A stretch of 64,000 bases of DNA. It comes from Actinospica durhamensis. Its GTDB lineage: Bacteria; Actinomycetota; Actinomycetes; Streptomycetales; Catenulisporaceae. The DNA lies in contig NZ_JAGSOG010000003.1 in assembly GCF_018139695.1 (NCBI RefSeq), forward strand, positions 41,123 to 105,122. The letters are read 5' to 3'. A program made the position numbers and the translations under genes. This document shows, piece by piece, positions 27,331 through 36,526 of this stretch. Each line of letters begins with the position of its first letter. Position 1 is the stretch's first letter. The notes below the pieces were generated by a model, which worked only from the letters and a program-made list of their open reading frames with translations, was not told where the DNA came from and searched no databases.

Positions 27331-27418
27331 GCTTCTAGCGTCGGATCCGTCGGGTCGGATCATTGTGCACCACCGCCGCACGCGCAGCCGCGCGGCGGTC
27401 AGGAGAATCGAGGGACCC

Positions 27419-28522
27419 ATGAACCAAGCTGCTCGCGTTCAGCGTGGCAAGCCGACCATCCGAGACGTGGCCCGCGCGGCCGGCGTCTCGGCCGCCACCG
27501 TCTCGCGCGTGATCAACCACGAGGCCGGCGCGTCCCCCTCGATCCGCACCCGGGTGCACGCGGTCGCGGCCGAGCTCGGCTATCAGCCCAGCGCCATCGC
27601 ACGCGCCCTGGCCACCGGCCGCACCCGCACCATCGAGGTGATCGTCACGGAGTCCTGCACCGGCTGGCTCGGCGCCCACCCGCACTACGGCCGCGTGCTG
27701 GCCGGGGCGATGTCAGCCCTCGAAGGCACCGACACCCAGCTGCGCATCCACTCCCTCACCCCCGACCGGGCCGCGGCGGCGATCGACGCCCTGGCCGCCG
27801 ACGCCACCGTCGGAGCGCTGCTGGCCAACGTGACCCCGGAACTGGCCACCCGCTACTACCTGCGCTGCCGACGCGTCATCTCCCTCGTCCCGACCGCCCC
27901 CGCGGTCCCGGCGCTCGAGGTCGACAACGTCGCCGCGGTACGCATCGCCGTCGCCCACCTGCACCGGCTCGGCCGACGCCGCATCGCCGCGATCCACGGA
28001 CCGGTCGGCAACAGCTGCGCCGCCCAACGCCGCGACGGGTACCGCAGCGCCATCGCGCACTTCGGGCTCCCCGAGCTGAGCGCGGAGGGCGGATTCAACC
28101 GGGAAGGCGGCCACGACGCCGCACGGGAACTGCTGCGGCGCCATCCCGAGATCGACGCCATGTTCGTGGCCTGTGATCTGATGGCCGCCGGGGCCGTCCA
28201 GGCGATCACGGCCGGCGGCCGCCGCGTCCCCGAGGACGTGGCCGTCGTCGGGTTCGACGACAGTATCGCCGCGATCTGCGCCAACCCGCCGCTGACCACG
28301 ATGCGGCTGCCGGTCGAGCAGATGGCCGCCGACGCCACCCGCATCCTCATGGACGGCGACCCCGAGTTCGGCTTCCGCCGCTTCTACCCCGTCGACCTGG
28401 TCCTTCGGGAGAGCGCTCCCGACTTCAGCCCGGCGCGCCTGTCGCGGGGCGCGGGGTCGGGGGCCGAGTCCGACAGCCAGCGCAGCGCGACGGCTCCGCC
28501 GAGCAGGGAGAGCACGCCCTGA
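27419..28522 (+). CDS. LacI-family transcriptional regulator
   Basis: 367 aa from ATG 27419. The N-terminal helix-turn-helix plus hinge is clear: PTIRDVARAAGVSAATVSRVIN and GYQPSAIARALATGRT. The periplasmic-binding-protein-like domain follows (about 75-345) with DAMFVACDLMAAGAVQAI and VAVVGFDDSIAAICANPPLTTMRLP (fragments). It probably responds to a sugar. The C-terminal 45 residues overlap the convergent MFS gene by 139 bp. The nearby xylanase and GAAA/TTTC-type sites suggest a polysaccharide-responsive repressor. Confidence 0.9.
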   Translation: MNQAARVQRGKPTIRDVARAAGVSAATVSRVINHEAGASPSIRTRVHAVAAELGYQPSAIARALATGRTRTIEVIVTESCTGWLGAHPHYGRVLAGAMSALEGTDTQLRIHSLTPDRAAAAIDALAADATVGALLANVTPELATRYYLRCRRVISLVPTAPAVPALEVDNVAAVRIAVAHLHRLGRRRIAAIHGPVGNSCAAQRRDGYRSAIAHFGLPELSAEGGFNREGGHDAARELLRRHPEIDAMFVACDLMAAGAVQAITAGGRRVPEDVAVVGFDDSIAAICANPPLTTMRLPVEQMAADATRILMDGDPEFGFRRFYPVDLVLRESAPDFSPARLSRGAGSGAESDSQRSATAPPSRESTP

Positions 28523-29670
28523 GCGTCGAGCAGCCAGCCGATGGCGATACGCTCGCCCAGCAGGCCTGCCGTGATCATGCCCGCGGCCTGCCCGGCCGAG
28601 AACACCGCCCCGACCAGCGCGAACAGCGGGCCGCGCTCGCCTTCCGCCGTCGCCAGCTGGAGCGCGGAGGTCAGCCCCGAGACCATGCCCACGGACGGGA
28701 CGCCGATGGCGATGAACAAGGCCACGTAGACCGGTTCCCACGAAGTGGCGTGCGGGAGGTTCCAGACCGTCAACGCGATCACGCCGAACAGCAGGCAGGA
28801 CCAGCCGGTCAGCCGGGCGGGCCGGGTGCCCCCGGACCGGGCGAGCAGGAGGCCGCCGGTGACGGCGCCGATCGCCTGGACTCCGCGCAGCACGCCGTTC
28901 TCCGCCGCTGTGCCGTGCAGGGTCCGCGCGACGAAGACCACGAACAGCACGATGAAGAGCCCTTGCGCGACGGCGGTCAAGGCGAGCACGGCCAGGCCCG
29001 CGCGGATCGGTCGGCGCGCGAGCAGCTCGGCGGTGCGCACCCGCGCGGTCGCAGTGCCCTGTTCCGATGGGCCCGGTTCCGATGCGCCCGGTTCCGATCG
29101 CGGCGTGCCGGGCGGGGCGGGGTGCGGATTGCGGACCAGGGCCGCGCACAGCAGGAAACTGGCGGCGTCGCCGACGACGATCGTCCACACACCCCCGCCG
29201 GCCAGGGCGAGGCCGCCGAGCGAGGCTCCGAGGAGGCGGCCGAGGTTCTGGTTCAGGCCGATCAGCGAGTTCGCGGTGAGCAGGTCCCGCGCCGGGACCA
29301 GGGTGGGCAGCAGGGCGTTCTTCGTGGTGTCGAAGACGCAGGCCAGCGCCGCCTGGGTGGCGATCACGCCGTAGAGGATCGGCAGGTGGGCCCCGGCGAG
29401 CAGCGGGAGCAGGAACGCGGCCTGGATCAGCGAGACCGCCACGAGCAGCGCGGGCCGGTTCCGGCGTTCGGCCAGGCGGCCCGCGAACGGCGTCACCGCG
29501 AGCACGGGTATCAGCTCGATGAGGAAGGCGAAGGCGGTGCCGAGGGTCGAGCCGGTCGCCTGGTAGACCAGGACCGGCAGCGCCACCAGGAGCATCCAGT
29601 CGCCGGTGTCGGAGATGAAGCCGGCCACCCACAGCCGGCGGAAATCCCGGTGCGCGCGCAGGACGTTCAC
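28384..29670 (-). CDS. MFS transporter, drug-exporter type (MFS_3)
   Basis: 428 aa with 12 expected membrane segments. [32 protein letters not shown] at the N-terminus (fragmentary quote: [16 protein letters not shown]) and [15 protein letters not shown] after TM2 are typical of enterobactin-exporter-like MFS_3 proteins. The central loop has EPG(A/P)S repeats. GTG start overlaps the stop of the ArsR-type regulator as GTGA, so the pair forms a regulated efflux operon. Its 3' end overlaps lacI by 139 bp on the opposite strand. Confidence 0.85.
   Translation of the reverse strand: MNVLRAHRDFRRLWVAGFISDTGDWMLLVALPVLVYQATGSTLGTAFAFLIELIPVLAVTPFAGRLAERRNRPALLVAVSLIQAAFLLPLLAGAHLPILYGVIATQAALACVFDTTKNALLPTLVPARDLLTANSLIGLNQNLGRLLGASLGGLALAGGGVWTIVVGDAASFLLCAALVRNPHPAPPGTPRSEPGASEPGPSEQGTATARVRTAELLARRPIRAGLAVLALTAVAQGLFIVLFVVFVARTLHGTAAENGVLRGVQAIGAVTGGLLLARSGGTRPARLTGWSCLLFGVIALTVWNLPHATSWEPVYVALFIAIGVPSVGMVSGLTSALQLATAEGERGPLFALVGAVFSAGQAAGMITAGLLGERIAIGWLLDAQGVLSLLGGAVALRWLSDSAPDPAPRDRRAGLKSGALSRRTRSTG
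29061..29099 (-). repeat. 15-bp tandem repeats in the MFS central loop
   Basis: GTTCCGATGGGCCCG and GTTCCGATGCGCCCG, plus a partial third copy, encode the SEPGx repeats in the cytoplasmic loop between the two halves of the transporter. Confidence 0.75.
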
Positions 29671-30239
29671 GTCTCAGGACCCTGTGGGAAGGCCTGGAAC
29701 GCGACCGAGGCCAGGGCCGCGCCCGGGGGCCGCGCGTCCCGGGTGGCGGCGATGTAGGGGCGCAGGACCGCGTCGATCCGCCTGGTCAGCTCGGCGAGTT
29801 CGTCCGGTGTGACCCGCAGGGTGTAGGCGTTGAACGACGTCGCCTCCTGCCAGGCCCGCTCCAGTGCCGGGAATCGGGTGAGGGCCTCGCGGGCCTCCTG
29901 CTGGGCCTGTCGCAGGGTCAGCGCCGCCAGCGCCGCGGCGTTGCGTCCGGCCGGGCTGCGCGGGTCGGCGGCGAGGTCGATGTCGAATCCGGTGACCAGC
30001 GCCCGCCACGGCCGCTCCCGCCCGTCGGCCGAGTCCTGCGCCGCCACCCAGCCGAACTTGGCCAGGGTCCGCAGGTGGTAGCTGCTGTTGGACGGGGTGT
30101 CCCCCACCGCCCGGGCCGCCTGCGACGCGGTGGCCGGCCCGGCGGAGATCAGGTGGTTGAGCAGCTTGGTCCGCATCGGGTGGGCCAGCGCCGCCAACGC
30201 CTCCGGATCGTCGATGTGGACCCGGACCTCTTCGGCCAT
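29667..30239 (-). CDS. ArsR-type winged-helix repressor of the MFS exporter
   Basis: 190 aa from ATG 30239. [46 protein letters not shown] (read as fragments: [25 protein letters not shown]) is the winged helix of ArsR/HTH_20 regulators. The C-terminal half is helical and may bind ligand. No metal-binding Cys pair is visible, so it likely senses an organic compound. It overlaps the MFS gene by 4 bp, and a perfect inverted repeat lies 23 bp upstream of the start. Confidence 0.85.
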   Translation of the reverse strand: MAEEVRVHIDDPEALAALAHPMRTKLLNHLISAGPATASQAARAVGDTPSNSSYHLRTLAKFGWVAAQDSADGRERPWRALVTGFDIDLAADPRSPAGRNAAALAALTLRQAQQEAREALTRFPALERAWQEATSFNAYTLRVTPDELAELTRRIDAVLRPYIAATRDARPPGAALASVAFQAFPQGPET

Positions 30240-30261
30240 CGTGCGTTCCTCCGCGCCGAAA

Positions 30262-30284
30262 ACTCTGAAAGAGCCTTTCAGAGT
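30262..30284. promoter_or_regulatory. Perfect inverted repeat, probable ArsR-type operator
   Basis: ACTCTGAAAG, a 3-bp AGC spacer, then the exact complement CTTTCAGAGT: 10-bp arms without mismatch. It lies 23 bp upstream of the repressor start, where binding would block transcription of the repressor-exporter operon. A degenerate copy (GAAAGGGCTTTTCAG) follows about 25 bp further out. Confidence 0.75.
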
Positions 30285-30500
30285 GGAGTCAACCACGCCG
30301 GGCGGGGATGCGAAAGGGCTTTTCAGATTTTCCGGCCACGACGATCAGATGCGACTCGATCGAGGACTGTATCGAAACATTCGAGATCATCCGTCCGCGA
30401 GCTCACCGCCTTCCGCAACATCAGTGGACTCATTTCGATCTTGATTGCTTCAGCATCGCCATTGCCAGGGATGATGTGCGCTCTGGTAGATCTTGACTTC

Positions 30501-30516
30501 GAAATCGTTTCCGAAA
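30501..30516 (+). promoter_or_regulatory. Candidate repressor site upstream of xylanase
   Basis: GAAATCGTTTC (GAAA-N3-TTTC) directly continued by CGAAAG. Clusters of GAAA/TTTC half-sites upstream of xylanase genes are known targets of LacI/ROK-type sugar repressors in streptomycetes. It lies 16 bp before a -35-like TTGACA. Confidence 0.45.
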
Positions 30517-30531
30517 GATCTCCGAAACTTC

Positions 30532-30561
30532 TTGACAGCCCTCTCCCACCCGACCAATACT
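30532..30561 (+). promoter_or_regulatory. Candidate sigma-70-type promoter of the xylanase gene
   Basis: TTGACA at 30532-30537, an exact -35 consensus, and a weaker AATACT at 30556-30561 after an 18-bp spacer. The start codon is 183 bp downstream. Confidence 0.45.
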
Positions 30562-30743
30562 TTCGCCGTGGTCGGTGCCCTCACCGACCACCCATCGGCC
30601 GTCACCCACGTCGGCCCGGTCGAACTTCTCGCCGTGCACGACACCGACGCGGCGGCCGTCCCGAGCACGCTGACGGGCCCCGCCGTGCCATCTCGTGCTG
30701 CCTGGATTCGCCCACCGTCCTCAACGAGGAGGAAACGCGCGCA

Positions 30744-31910
30744 ATGAACGACGCCCCCACCCAGCCGGCCGGCCGCAGACGCGGCCGATTCGGGCTGCTC
30801 GCCAGCTTCGCCTGCACCGCGGCACTGGCCGTGATCGCGGCGATGATGCCCGGCACCGCCCAGGCCGACACCACCGTCACCTCGAACGCGACCGGCACCA
30901 ACAACGGGTACTTCTACTCGTTCTGGGAGCAGGCCAGCGGCGCCACGATGACGCTGGGATCCGGCAGCAACTACAGCCTCACCTGGAACACCGCTTCGAC
31001 CAACGTCGTCGCCGGCACCGGCTGGAACCCGGGCACGACCTCCCCGGTGACCTACTCCGGCTCCTGGAACTGCAACGGCAACTGCTACCTGTCCCTCTAC
31101 GGATGGACCACCAACCCGCTCGTCGAGTACTACATCGTCGACAACTACGGCGACTACAACCCGAGCACCGGAGCCACCAAACTCGGCTCGGTCAACAGCG
31201 ACGGCAGCACCTACGACCTCTACGAGACCACCCGCACCAACGAGCCCTCCATCCAGGGCACCGCGACCTTCAACCAATACTGGGCCATCCGCGAATCCAA
31301 GCGCACCGGCGGCACCATCACCGTCACCAACATCTTCAACGCCTGGACCGCACTCGGCCTGAACCTCGGCACCCCGAACTACCAGATCCTGGCCACCGAG
31401 GGCTACCAGTCCAGCGGCAGCTCCAACATCACCGTCACCTCAGGCGCGAGCAGCACGGCCACGCCCTCCGCCACGCCGACCACGCCGACCACGTCGGCCT
31501 CGCCGACCGGTTCGCCGAGCAGTGGCGGGGGTGGCAACCGCAACGCGTACCAGCAGATCGCTGCCGACTCCTACGATGCGGCATCCGGCGTCACCACCGC
31601 GGCGGGCGACGGTGGCACCGTCGTGAGCCTTTCCGGCGCCAGCAGCTACCTCGCGTTCAACGGCGTGCAGTTCGGCTCGTCGGGTGCGGCCGACGTCTCG
31701 TTCCGCGTGGCGAACCCGACCGCAGGGCTCAACCTCCAGGTGCGGATCGGCAGCCCGACGGCCTCCCCGGCGTGCACCGTGTACCCGAGCGGAAACGACA
31801 CGTGGACCCTGAGCTCCAACTCCTGCTATCCCAAGCCGAGCGGGACGCAGACCGTCTACATCACCAGCACCGGAGCCACGGAGATCAATTACCTGGTATT
31901 CGGCCAGTGA
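30744..31910 (+). CDS. Secreted GH11 endo-1,4-beta-xylanase with C-terminal carbohydrate-binding module
   Basis: 388 aa from ATG 30744 (AGGAGGA upstream). Residues 1-41 are a long, Arg-containing signal peptide ending AQA-D. The GH11 jelly-roll domain spans about 42-232: Glu128 in PLVEYYIV is the expected nucleophile and Glu219 in ATEGYQSSG the acid/base; [14 protein letters not shown] and [12 protein letters not shown] are family signatures. A Thr/Pro/Ser linker follows (about 236-265), then a module resembling family 6/36 carbohydrate-binding modules ([16 protein letters not shown]... to the end). It cleaves xylan outside the cell. A terminator hairpin follows. Confidence 0.93.
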   Translation: MNDAPTQPAGRRRGRFGLLASFACTAALAVIAAMMPGTAQADTTVTSNATGTNNGYFYSFWEQASGATMTLGSGSNYSLTWNTASTNVVAGTGWNPGTTSPVTYSGSWNCNGNCYLSLYGWTTNPLVEYYIVDNYGDYNPSTGATKLGSVNSDGSTYDLYETTRTNEPSIQGTATFNQYWAIRESKRTGGTITVTNIFNAWTALGLNLGTPNYQILATEGYQSSGSSNITVTSGASSTATPSATPTTPTTSASPTGSPSSGGGGNRNAYQQIAADSYDAASGVTTAAGDGGTVVSLSGASSYLAFNGVQFGSSGAADVSFRVANPTAGLNLQVRIGSPTASPACTVYPSGNDTWTLSSNSCYPKPSGTQTVYITSTGATEINYLVFGQ

Positions 31911-31925
31911 TCGAATAGCAGCTTT

Positions 31926-31958
31926 CGACGGCCCGGGCGATCCCGTCCCGGGCCGTCG
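31926..31958 (+). terminator. Hairpin terminator after xylanase gene
   Basis: 12-bp perfect stem CGACGGCCCGGG (31926-31937) with its complement at 31947-31958 and a 9-nt loop, 16 bp after the xylanase stop. It also sits downstream of the convergent ATPase gene and may act in both directions. Confidence 0.75.
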
Positions 31959-31985
31959 GGAACCATGGGCGTCACCGGGCGAACC

Positions 31986-32420
31986 TCACGCGGCCAGGCC
32001 GGCGCAGGCGAAGATCCGTACGGTGGCGCACACGGTCTTGCCCAAGGGCGGGCGGACGTAGACGTCGATCCGCCGGGCCAGACGGCGCAGCAGGAACCAC
32101 CCGAAGCCGCCGCCGCGCTCGACGTCCGGGGAGCGCGGATGCGGAAGCGCCGTGCTCGAGTCGCTCACCGCGATCGTCAACTCGGTGTCGTCCTCGACCA
32201 GATACAGCGAGCACGGGCCCGGCGCGTGCACCACCGCGTTGGTCACCAACTCGCTCACCAGCACCAGCACGTCCCCCTCCGCCGCGTCGGGGACGGGTCG
32301 CCCGCACTGCTCCAGGTACGCACGGGTGCAGGCCCGTGCCGTGGACACGCAGCTTTCCGAACCGTCAAGTCGGTACACGGCGTGACGCCCGTGGGGGCAC
32401 GCGCCCTCATGCGCATCCAT
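31986..32420 (-). CDS. Anti-sigma-factor-type ATP-binding protein (HATPase_c_2)
   Basis: 144 aa from ATG 32420, with AAGGTGGG 7 nt upstream. The GHKL ATPase N-box is ELVTNAVVHA (about residue 70) and the G-box is GGGFGWFLLRRLA near the C-terminus. This is the RsbW/SpoIIAB-like class that binds sigma factors or anti-sigma antagonists; many actinobacterial members are stand-alone. The closeness of a PAS-PP2C phosphatase and RsbQ-like hydrolase (33231-35302) suggests one stress-signalling group. Confidence 0.82.
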   Translation of the reverse strand: MDAHEGACPHGRHAVYRLDGSESCVSTARACTRAYLEQCGRPVPDAAEGDVLVLVSELVTNAVVHAPGPCSLYLVEDDTELTIAVSDSSTALPHPRSPDVERGGGFGWFLLRRLARRIDVYVRPPLGKTVCATVRIFACAGLAA

Positions 32421-32530
32421 GCGAAGTCCCACCTTCTCCAGCCGTCTGTGTGAATCCGGGTCAGCTCCCAGTGCCCGCAACGCGCCGTCGCACGCAGGGC
32501 GGCCCCGTCGAGGTCGAATACGGTGTGTCC

Positions 32531-33199
32531 ATGGACAACGAACCCGCCGGAGCGGACCCCGACCCGCGCGCCTTCACCTCGGCCCGTACCAAGCTGCTCT
32601 CGTGCTGCGCGGCCGGGATCGCCGCGGGCTCGGCCGCCGCGGTGCTCGGTACCGGCCGGGAGGCGCCGTTGATCGGGTGGGGTACCTTCGCGGTGATCTA
32701 CTGCCTCTGGATGTGGGCGTCCGTCTGGCACATGGACGCGCCCGCCACGGCCGCTCACGCCAACACCGAGAGCCCGGGGCGCGACCTGGCCGACGTGGTC
32801 GTGCTCGGCGCGTCGATCGTGAGCCTGATCGCCGTCGGCCTCGTCCTGTTCGACGCCGGCGGCCAGAGCGGCGCCACCAAGTACGTCCAGGCCGCCCTCG
32901 CCGTCGCGTCGGTGATCACGTCCTGGATCCTGGTCCACACCGTGTTCACGCTGAAATACGCGCGCCTCTACTATCAGGACCCCGTCGGCGGCATCGACTT
33001 CAACGAGGACGACAGGCCGCAGTACACCGACTTCGCCTACCTGGCCTTCACGATCGGCATGACCTTCCAGGTCTCCGACACCGACCTGCAGACCAAGGCG
33101 GTCCGGCGCGCCGCGCTGCGCCACGCCCTGATCTCCTTCCCCCTGGGCACGGTCATCATCGCGACCTCGGTCAACCTCGTGGCCGGACTCGCCAAGTGA
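32531..33199 (+). CDS. DUF1345 membrane protein
   Basis: 222 aa with four to five hydrophobic segments (about 18-38, 45-65, 90-110, 120-143 and 193-215). VFTLKYARLYYQD, GGIDFNEDDRPQYTDFAYLAFTIGMTFQVSDTDL (fragments) and LRHALISFPLGTVIIATSVNLV are the DUF1345 signature. The function is unknown. No ribosome site precedes the ATG, and the transcript may be leaderless. Confidence 0.88.
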   Translation: MDNEPAGADPDPRAFTSARTKLLSCCAAGIAAGSAAAVLGTGREAPLIGWGTFAVIYCLWMWASVWHMDAPATAAHANTESPGRDLADVVVLGASIVSLIAVGLVLFDAGGQSGATKYVQAALAVASVITSWILVHTVFTLKYARLYYQDPVGGIDFNEDDRPQYTDFAYLAFTIGMTFQVSDTDLQTKAVRRAALRHALISFPLGTVIIATSVNLVAGLAK

Positions 33200-33230
33200 C
33201 GCCCGGACAGGCCGAGCCGATGGAAGCCGA

Positions 33231-34472
33231 TCATCCCATATCAGGATGTGATGACATACCGAGGGCGAGCAGGGCGGTGTCGTCCTCGAGGCCGTCGCCG
33301 AAGCGCTCGAGCAGATCGGTGAGGGCATCGATGAGGGCGTGGGCGCCGACCGGGGCGAGGGAGGCGGCGAAGGTGCGCAGGTTCTCCTCGCTGTAGCGGG
33401 GGCCGGCCTTGGTGCGCGCTTCGGTCAGCCCGTCGGTGTAGAGCAGCAGCGTCTCGCCGGGACCGAGCACCGTGGTCGCGCGGACGAAGCGGGGATCGGC
33501 CAGCGCGCCGACGAGTTGGCCGCCGGAGGTCGTCAGGAAGTGCGCGGTGCGGTCCGCGCGCAGCAGTAGGGCAGGCGGGTGACCGCCGCTGGCCAGCGTG
33601 ACCGTGTGCGCCTCGCCGTCGCGCGTCACGGTGCCGGCGATCGCGGTGCAGTAGGTGGCGTCCGGACCCGTGTAGCGCTCGCGCACGGCGGCGTCGAGCG
33701 TGGCGAGGGCGCGTTCGGGGTCGGGATCGACCAGGAACGCGGCGCGCAGGGTGTAGCGGACCAGCGAGGTCACCGCCGCGGCCTTCGGGCCCTTGCCGCA
33801 CACATCGCCGAGGAAGAATCCCCATCGGCCGCCGCCGAGGGGGAACAGGTCGTAGAAGTCGCCGCCGATCTCGTCGACCGAGGCCGGGTGGTAGTACGCG
33901 GCCGCCTGCAGGCCGGGAACGCGCGGCAGGTCCGGCGGCAGCAGGCTGGTGCGCAGGATGGAGACGACCTGCTGGAGCCTGGCGCGTTCGGCTTCGGCGG
34001 TTCGGCGGGCCTGTTCGGCTTCGATGCCGGCCGCCTCCGCCTCCTGGCGGGCGCGCAGGAGCTCGTTCTCGTAGGTGCGCCGGTCGCGGGCGTCGAAGAG
34101 CGTGGTGCGGATCAGCACCGGCTGTCCCTGCGTGCCGGTCTTGACGGTCGAGGTGACCAGGACCGGCAGCCGGCGGCCGTCGGCGCCCTTGAGCTCCAGG
34201 GCGATCCCGGAGACGTGGTGCTGCATCGAGAGCAGCGGGGCGAAGTGCGTCTCGTGGTAGAGCTTGCCGCCGACGGTCAGCAGGTCGGCGAAGCGGCGGC
34301 GGCCGACCAGCTGTTCGGCGGAGTAGCCGAGCCACTCCAGCAAGGTGGCGTTGACCTTGGCGATGCGGCCGTCCATCAGCGTCGAGAGGTACCCGCACGG
34401 CGCGTTGTCGTAGAGGTCCTCCAGGCTGTCTTCCAGGAGCCCGGCGAACTGCGCCGACTCCGCCTCGTCCAC
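33231..34472 (-). CDS. rsbP: PAS-domain PP2C/SpoIIE phosphatase (RsbP-like)
   Basis: 413 aa from GTG 34472, chosen for the GGAGG 7 nt upstream; a GTG at 34496 overlapping the upstream stop codon is the alternative. A PAS domain spans about 8-125 (LEDLYDNAPCGYLSTLMDGRIAKVNATLLEWLGY in fragments), then a coiled coil (about 130-170, Glu/Ala/Arg-rich), then a SpoIIE-type PP2C domain with SVDEIGGDFYDLF, FFLGDVCGKGPKAA and LLYTDGLTEAR metal-binding Asp residues. It should dephosphorylate an anti-anti-sigma protein. It directly follows the RsbQ-like hydrolase gene, the same order as rsbQ-rsbP of Bacillus subtilis. Confidence 0.87.
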   Translation of the reverse strand: MDEAESAQFAGLLEDSLEDLYDNAPCGYLSTLMDGRIAKVNATLLEWLGYSAEQLVGRRRFADLLTVGGKLYHETHFAPLLSMQHHVSGIALELKGADGRRLPVLVTSTVKTGTQGQPVLIRTTLFDARDRRTYENELLRARQEAEAAGIEAEQARRTAEAERARLQQVVSILRTSLLPPDLPRVPGLQAAAYYHPASVDEIGGDFYDLFPLGGGRWGFFLGDVCGKGPKAAAVTSLVRYTLRAAFLVDPDPERALATLDAAVRERYTGPDATYCTAIAGTVTRDGEAHTVTLASGGHPPALLLRADRTAHFLTTSGGQLVGALADPRFVRATTVLGPGETLLLYTDGLTEARTKAGPRYSEENLRTFAASLAPVGAHALIDALTDLLERFGDGLEDDTALLALGMSSHPDMG

Positions 34473-34492
34473 GTCCTTGCCTCCGGTGGAAC

Positions 34493-35302
34493 TCACCGAG
34501 GGGCTCCGGCGAACGCCACGATCTGCTCGGCGGTCGCCTCGGGCGCGCTCAGCTGCGGGCAGTGCCCGGTCGCCGGCAGGGTCACCAGGCGGCTGCCGGG
34601 AACGGCGGCGTGCACGAACGCGCCGACCTCCGGAGGCGCGATCACGTCCGTCGTGCAGTCCAGCACGAGCGTGGGCACGGTGACCGAGGCGAGCTCGGCC
34701 CGGGTGTCGGACAGGAACGTGGTGCGGGCGAAGACCGCGGCCATCGCCGGATCGGTGGCGCAGAAGCTGTTGGTCAGCTCCTGCCCGAGCTCGGGACGCT
34801 CGGGATTGCCCATGATCACCGGCGCCATGGCCGCCGACCAGCCCAGATAGTTGGAGTCGAGCGAGGCGAGCAGCTCGTCGATGTCCTCGGCGGTGAAGCC
34901 GCCGACGTAGCCGTCGGCCGGGTCGTCGATGTAGCGGGGAGAGGGGGCGAGCATCACCAGCTTGCCGAAGCGCTCCGGCTCGCGGGCCGCGGCCAGCACT
35001 CCGACCATCGCGCTGACCGAGTGGCCCACGAACACCGCGTCCGTCAGGTCGAGCTCGGCGCAGACCTCCAGGACGTCCTCGGCGTACCCGTCCAGCGAGG
35101 AGTAGCGCTCCGGGTCCCAGGCGGCCGGGTCGGCACGGCCGGAGCCGACGTAGTCGAACAGGACCACCCGGAAGCGCTCGGCGAGAGTCGGCAGCACCAG
35201 GCGCCACAGGTTCTGGTCACAGCCGAACCCGTGTGCGAGCAGCAGCGTCGGACCATCGGATCGACCGGTCACCGTGACGTTGTTCCTGTCGATCACATCC
35301 AT
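34493..35302 (-). CDS. rsbQ: RsbQ-like alpha/beta hydrolase
   Basis: 269 aa from ATG 35302, exactly the length of Bacillus subtilis RsbQ. The catalytic triad is in place: Ser95 in GHSVSAM, Asp219 in DCTTDV and His247 in TGHCPQ; the start MDVIDRNNVTVTG is also RsbQ-like. RsbQ acts with the PAS phosphatase RsbP to activate sigma-B under energy stress, probably by making or delivering a small ligand to the PAS domain; the fold is shared with plant strigolactone and karrikin receptors. Its stop overlaps a possible GTG start of the phosphatase gene. Confidence 0.87.
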   Translation of the reverse strand: MDVIDRNNVTVTGRSDGPTLLLAHGFGCDQNLWRLVLPTLAERFRVVLFDYVGSGRADPAAWDPERYSSLDGYAEDVLEVCAELDLTDAVFVGHSVSAMVGVLAAAREPERFGKLVMLAPSPRYIDDPADGYVGGFTAEDIDELLASLDSNYLGWSAAMAPVIMGNPERPELGQELTNSFCATDPAMAAVFARTTFLSDTRAELASVTVPTLVLDCTTDVIAPPEVGAFVHAAVPGSRLVTLPATGHCPQLSAPEATAEQIVAFAGAPR

Positions 35303-35408
35303 ACGCAATATCCTCGCACGCAGGACGCGCTGCGCATCCCCGGCGGGTCTGGTCAGGTCGCACACGCAGAACCGGGGTCGCCGAGACCCGGCTCGGCGGC
35401 GGCCGTTG

Positions 35409-36494
35409 TCAGGAAGCTGTCGTATCGCGAACCGCGCTCAGGACTGCGGCGATGACGAGTTCGGTGCCCGCGGGGGTGAGACGGTCGAGCGTTTCGGGGG
35501 CGAGGCAGCGGCGGAGCGCGCCGGGAAAGGCCGTCGCGAGGGCGCTGCGGCCCGGAGCCGAAAGCCGCTCGGCGACCAGGTCCGGATCGGTGTGCGCGCC
35601 GAGCCCGAGGGCGAAGTAGCCGCGCCACAGCTCGAAGAGCACGATGTCGGTCAGGGTCTCGCGCAGCGCGCCGTCGCGATCGATCCGGCGCAGGTCCTCG
35701 GTGTAGCGGGCGTGCAGCACCTCGGCGGACAGTTCGGGCGGCAGCCGCTCGGCCAGCGGCGCGCCGAACCATCCCGGCTCGGACGCGGGATCGCAGCGGA
35801 ACCACTCGGCGACCAGTCGCCACCAGTCCACGTGCGGCAGCTGATCGAGATCGTCCCCTGCGATGCCCCCGGCGCCGGCGCGAAGATCCGCGTGGGCGGC
35901 GAACCACACGGAACGGCGCGGCCCCTGGAAGCCGTTGCCGGTGAGGCTCGGGCGGTCGTCGTGGTCGACGAGGTTGGGCGCGGTGACGATGCTCGGCACC
36001 TTGTGGGTGCCCAGGAATCGCCGCATCACCACGTCGTCGGGGCCGTGTTCGCCGACGCTCTCGGCCGCGAACTTCGCCGCCCACTCGGTCGGCAGCACCA
36101 GCGCCTGAGTCGGGGTGAACGGGTCCGCGGCGAGTGCGGCGTTCTGGCCGCGGACGGCCGCGAGCCGCACCGTCGTCGCCGAGCGCGAGCCCCATTCGGC
36201 GAACAGGCTGATCGCGGCGGCCGGGTGGGACCGGACCGCGTACAGCAGCTGCTCGGCGAAGTTCTCGCACAGGATGACGTCGTCCTGCAGCACGAGGTGG
36301 TGGGTCGCCGTCGGGTCGGCGCGCGACCAGGCCGCGAGGGCGGCGCTGAGGCTGGTACCGCTCTCCGGCTCGGGATCCACCACGATCTCCAGGCCGAGCT
36401 CCGGATGGTGCGCGGCGAGTCGCTCGGCCGCCGCGAGCCGCCGCGGGTGGGTCATCACGGCGACGGAGACCGTCACCGCGTCATCGTGGATCAT
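35409..36494 (-). CDS. Glycosyltransferase-like protein at the edge of the phenazine cluster
   Basis: 361 aa from ATG 36494 (GAAGGTG upstream). The N-terminal domain resembles GT-A glycosyltransferases: VSVAVMTHPRRLAAAERLAAHH and the DxD-like HLVLQDDVILCENFAE, then VLPTEWAAKF. The C-terminal 150 residues (ELSAEVLHARYTEDLRRIDRDG) are helical and unassigned. It lies 32 bp after the flavin monooxygenase gene on the same strand and so is probably in the phenazine cluster, where it might glycosylate a product; this is uncertain. The 106-bp gap before rsbQ marks the likely cluster border. Confidence 0.6.
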   Translation of the reverse strand: MIHDDAVTVSVAVMTHPRRLAAAERLAAHHPELGLEIVVDPEPESGTSLSAALAAWSRADPTATHHLVLQDDVILCENFAEQLLYAVRSHPAAAISLFAEWGSRSATTVRLAAVRGQNAALAADPFTPTQALVLPTEWAAKFAAESVGEHGPDDVVMRRFLGTHKVPSIVTAPNLVDHDDRPSLTGNGFQGPRRSVWFAAHADLRAGAGGIAGDDLDQLPHVDWWRLVAEWFRCDPASEPGWFGAPLAERLPPELSAEVLHARYTEDLRRIDRDGALRETLTDIVLFELWRGYFALGLGAHTDPDLVAERLSAPGRSALATAFPGALRRCLAPETLDRLTPAGTELVIAAVLSAVRDTTAS

Positions 36495-36526
36495 GGGTTC
36501 ACCTTCGTCCTCTGATAGATCGGCCG

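Larger units (their letters stand above)
30240..30743. promoter_or_regulatory. Divergent regulatory region of ArsR-MFS operon and GH11 xylanase
   Basis: 504 bp, markedly less GC-rich than the genes. It holds the ArsR operator palindrome (30262-30284), a second imperfect copy near 30309-30325, GAAA/TTTC sites at 30501-30516 and a TTGACA -35-like box at 30532. No small gene was identified inside it. Confidence 0.6.
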
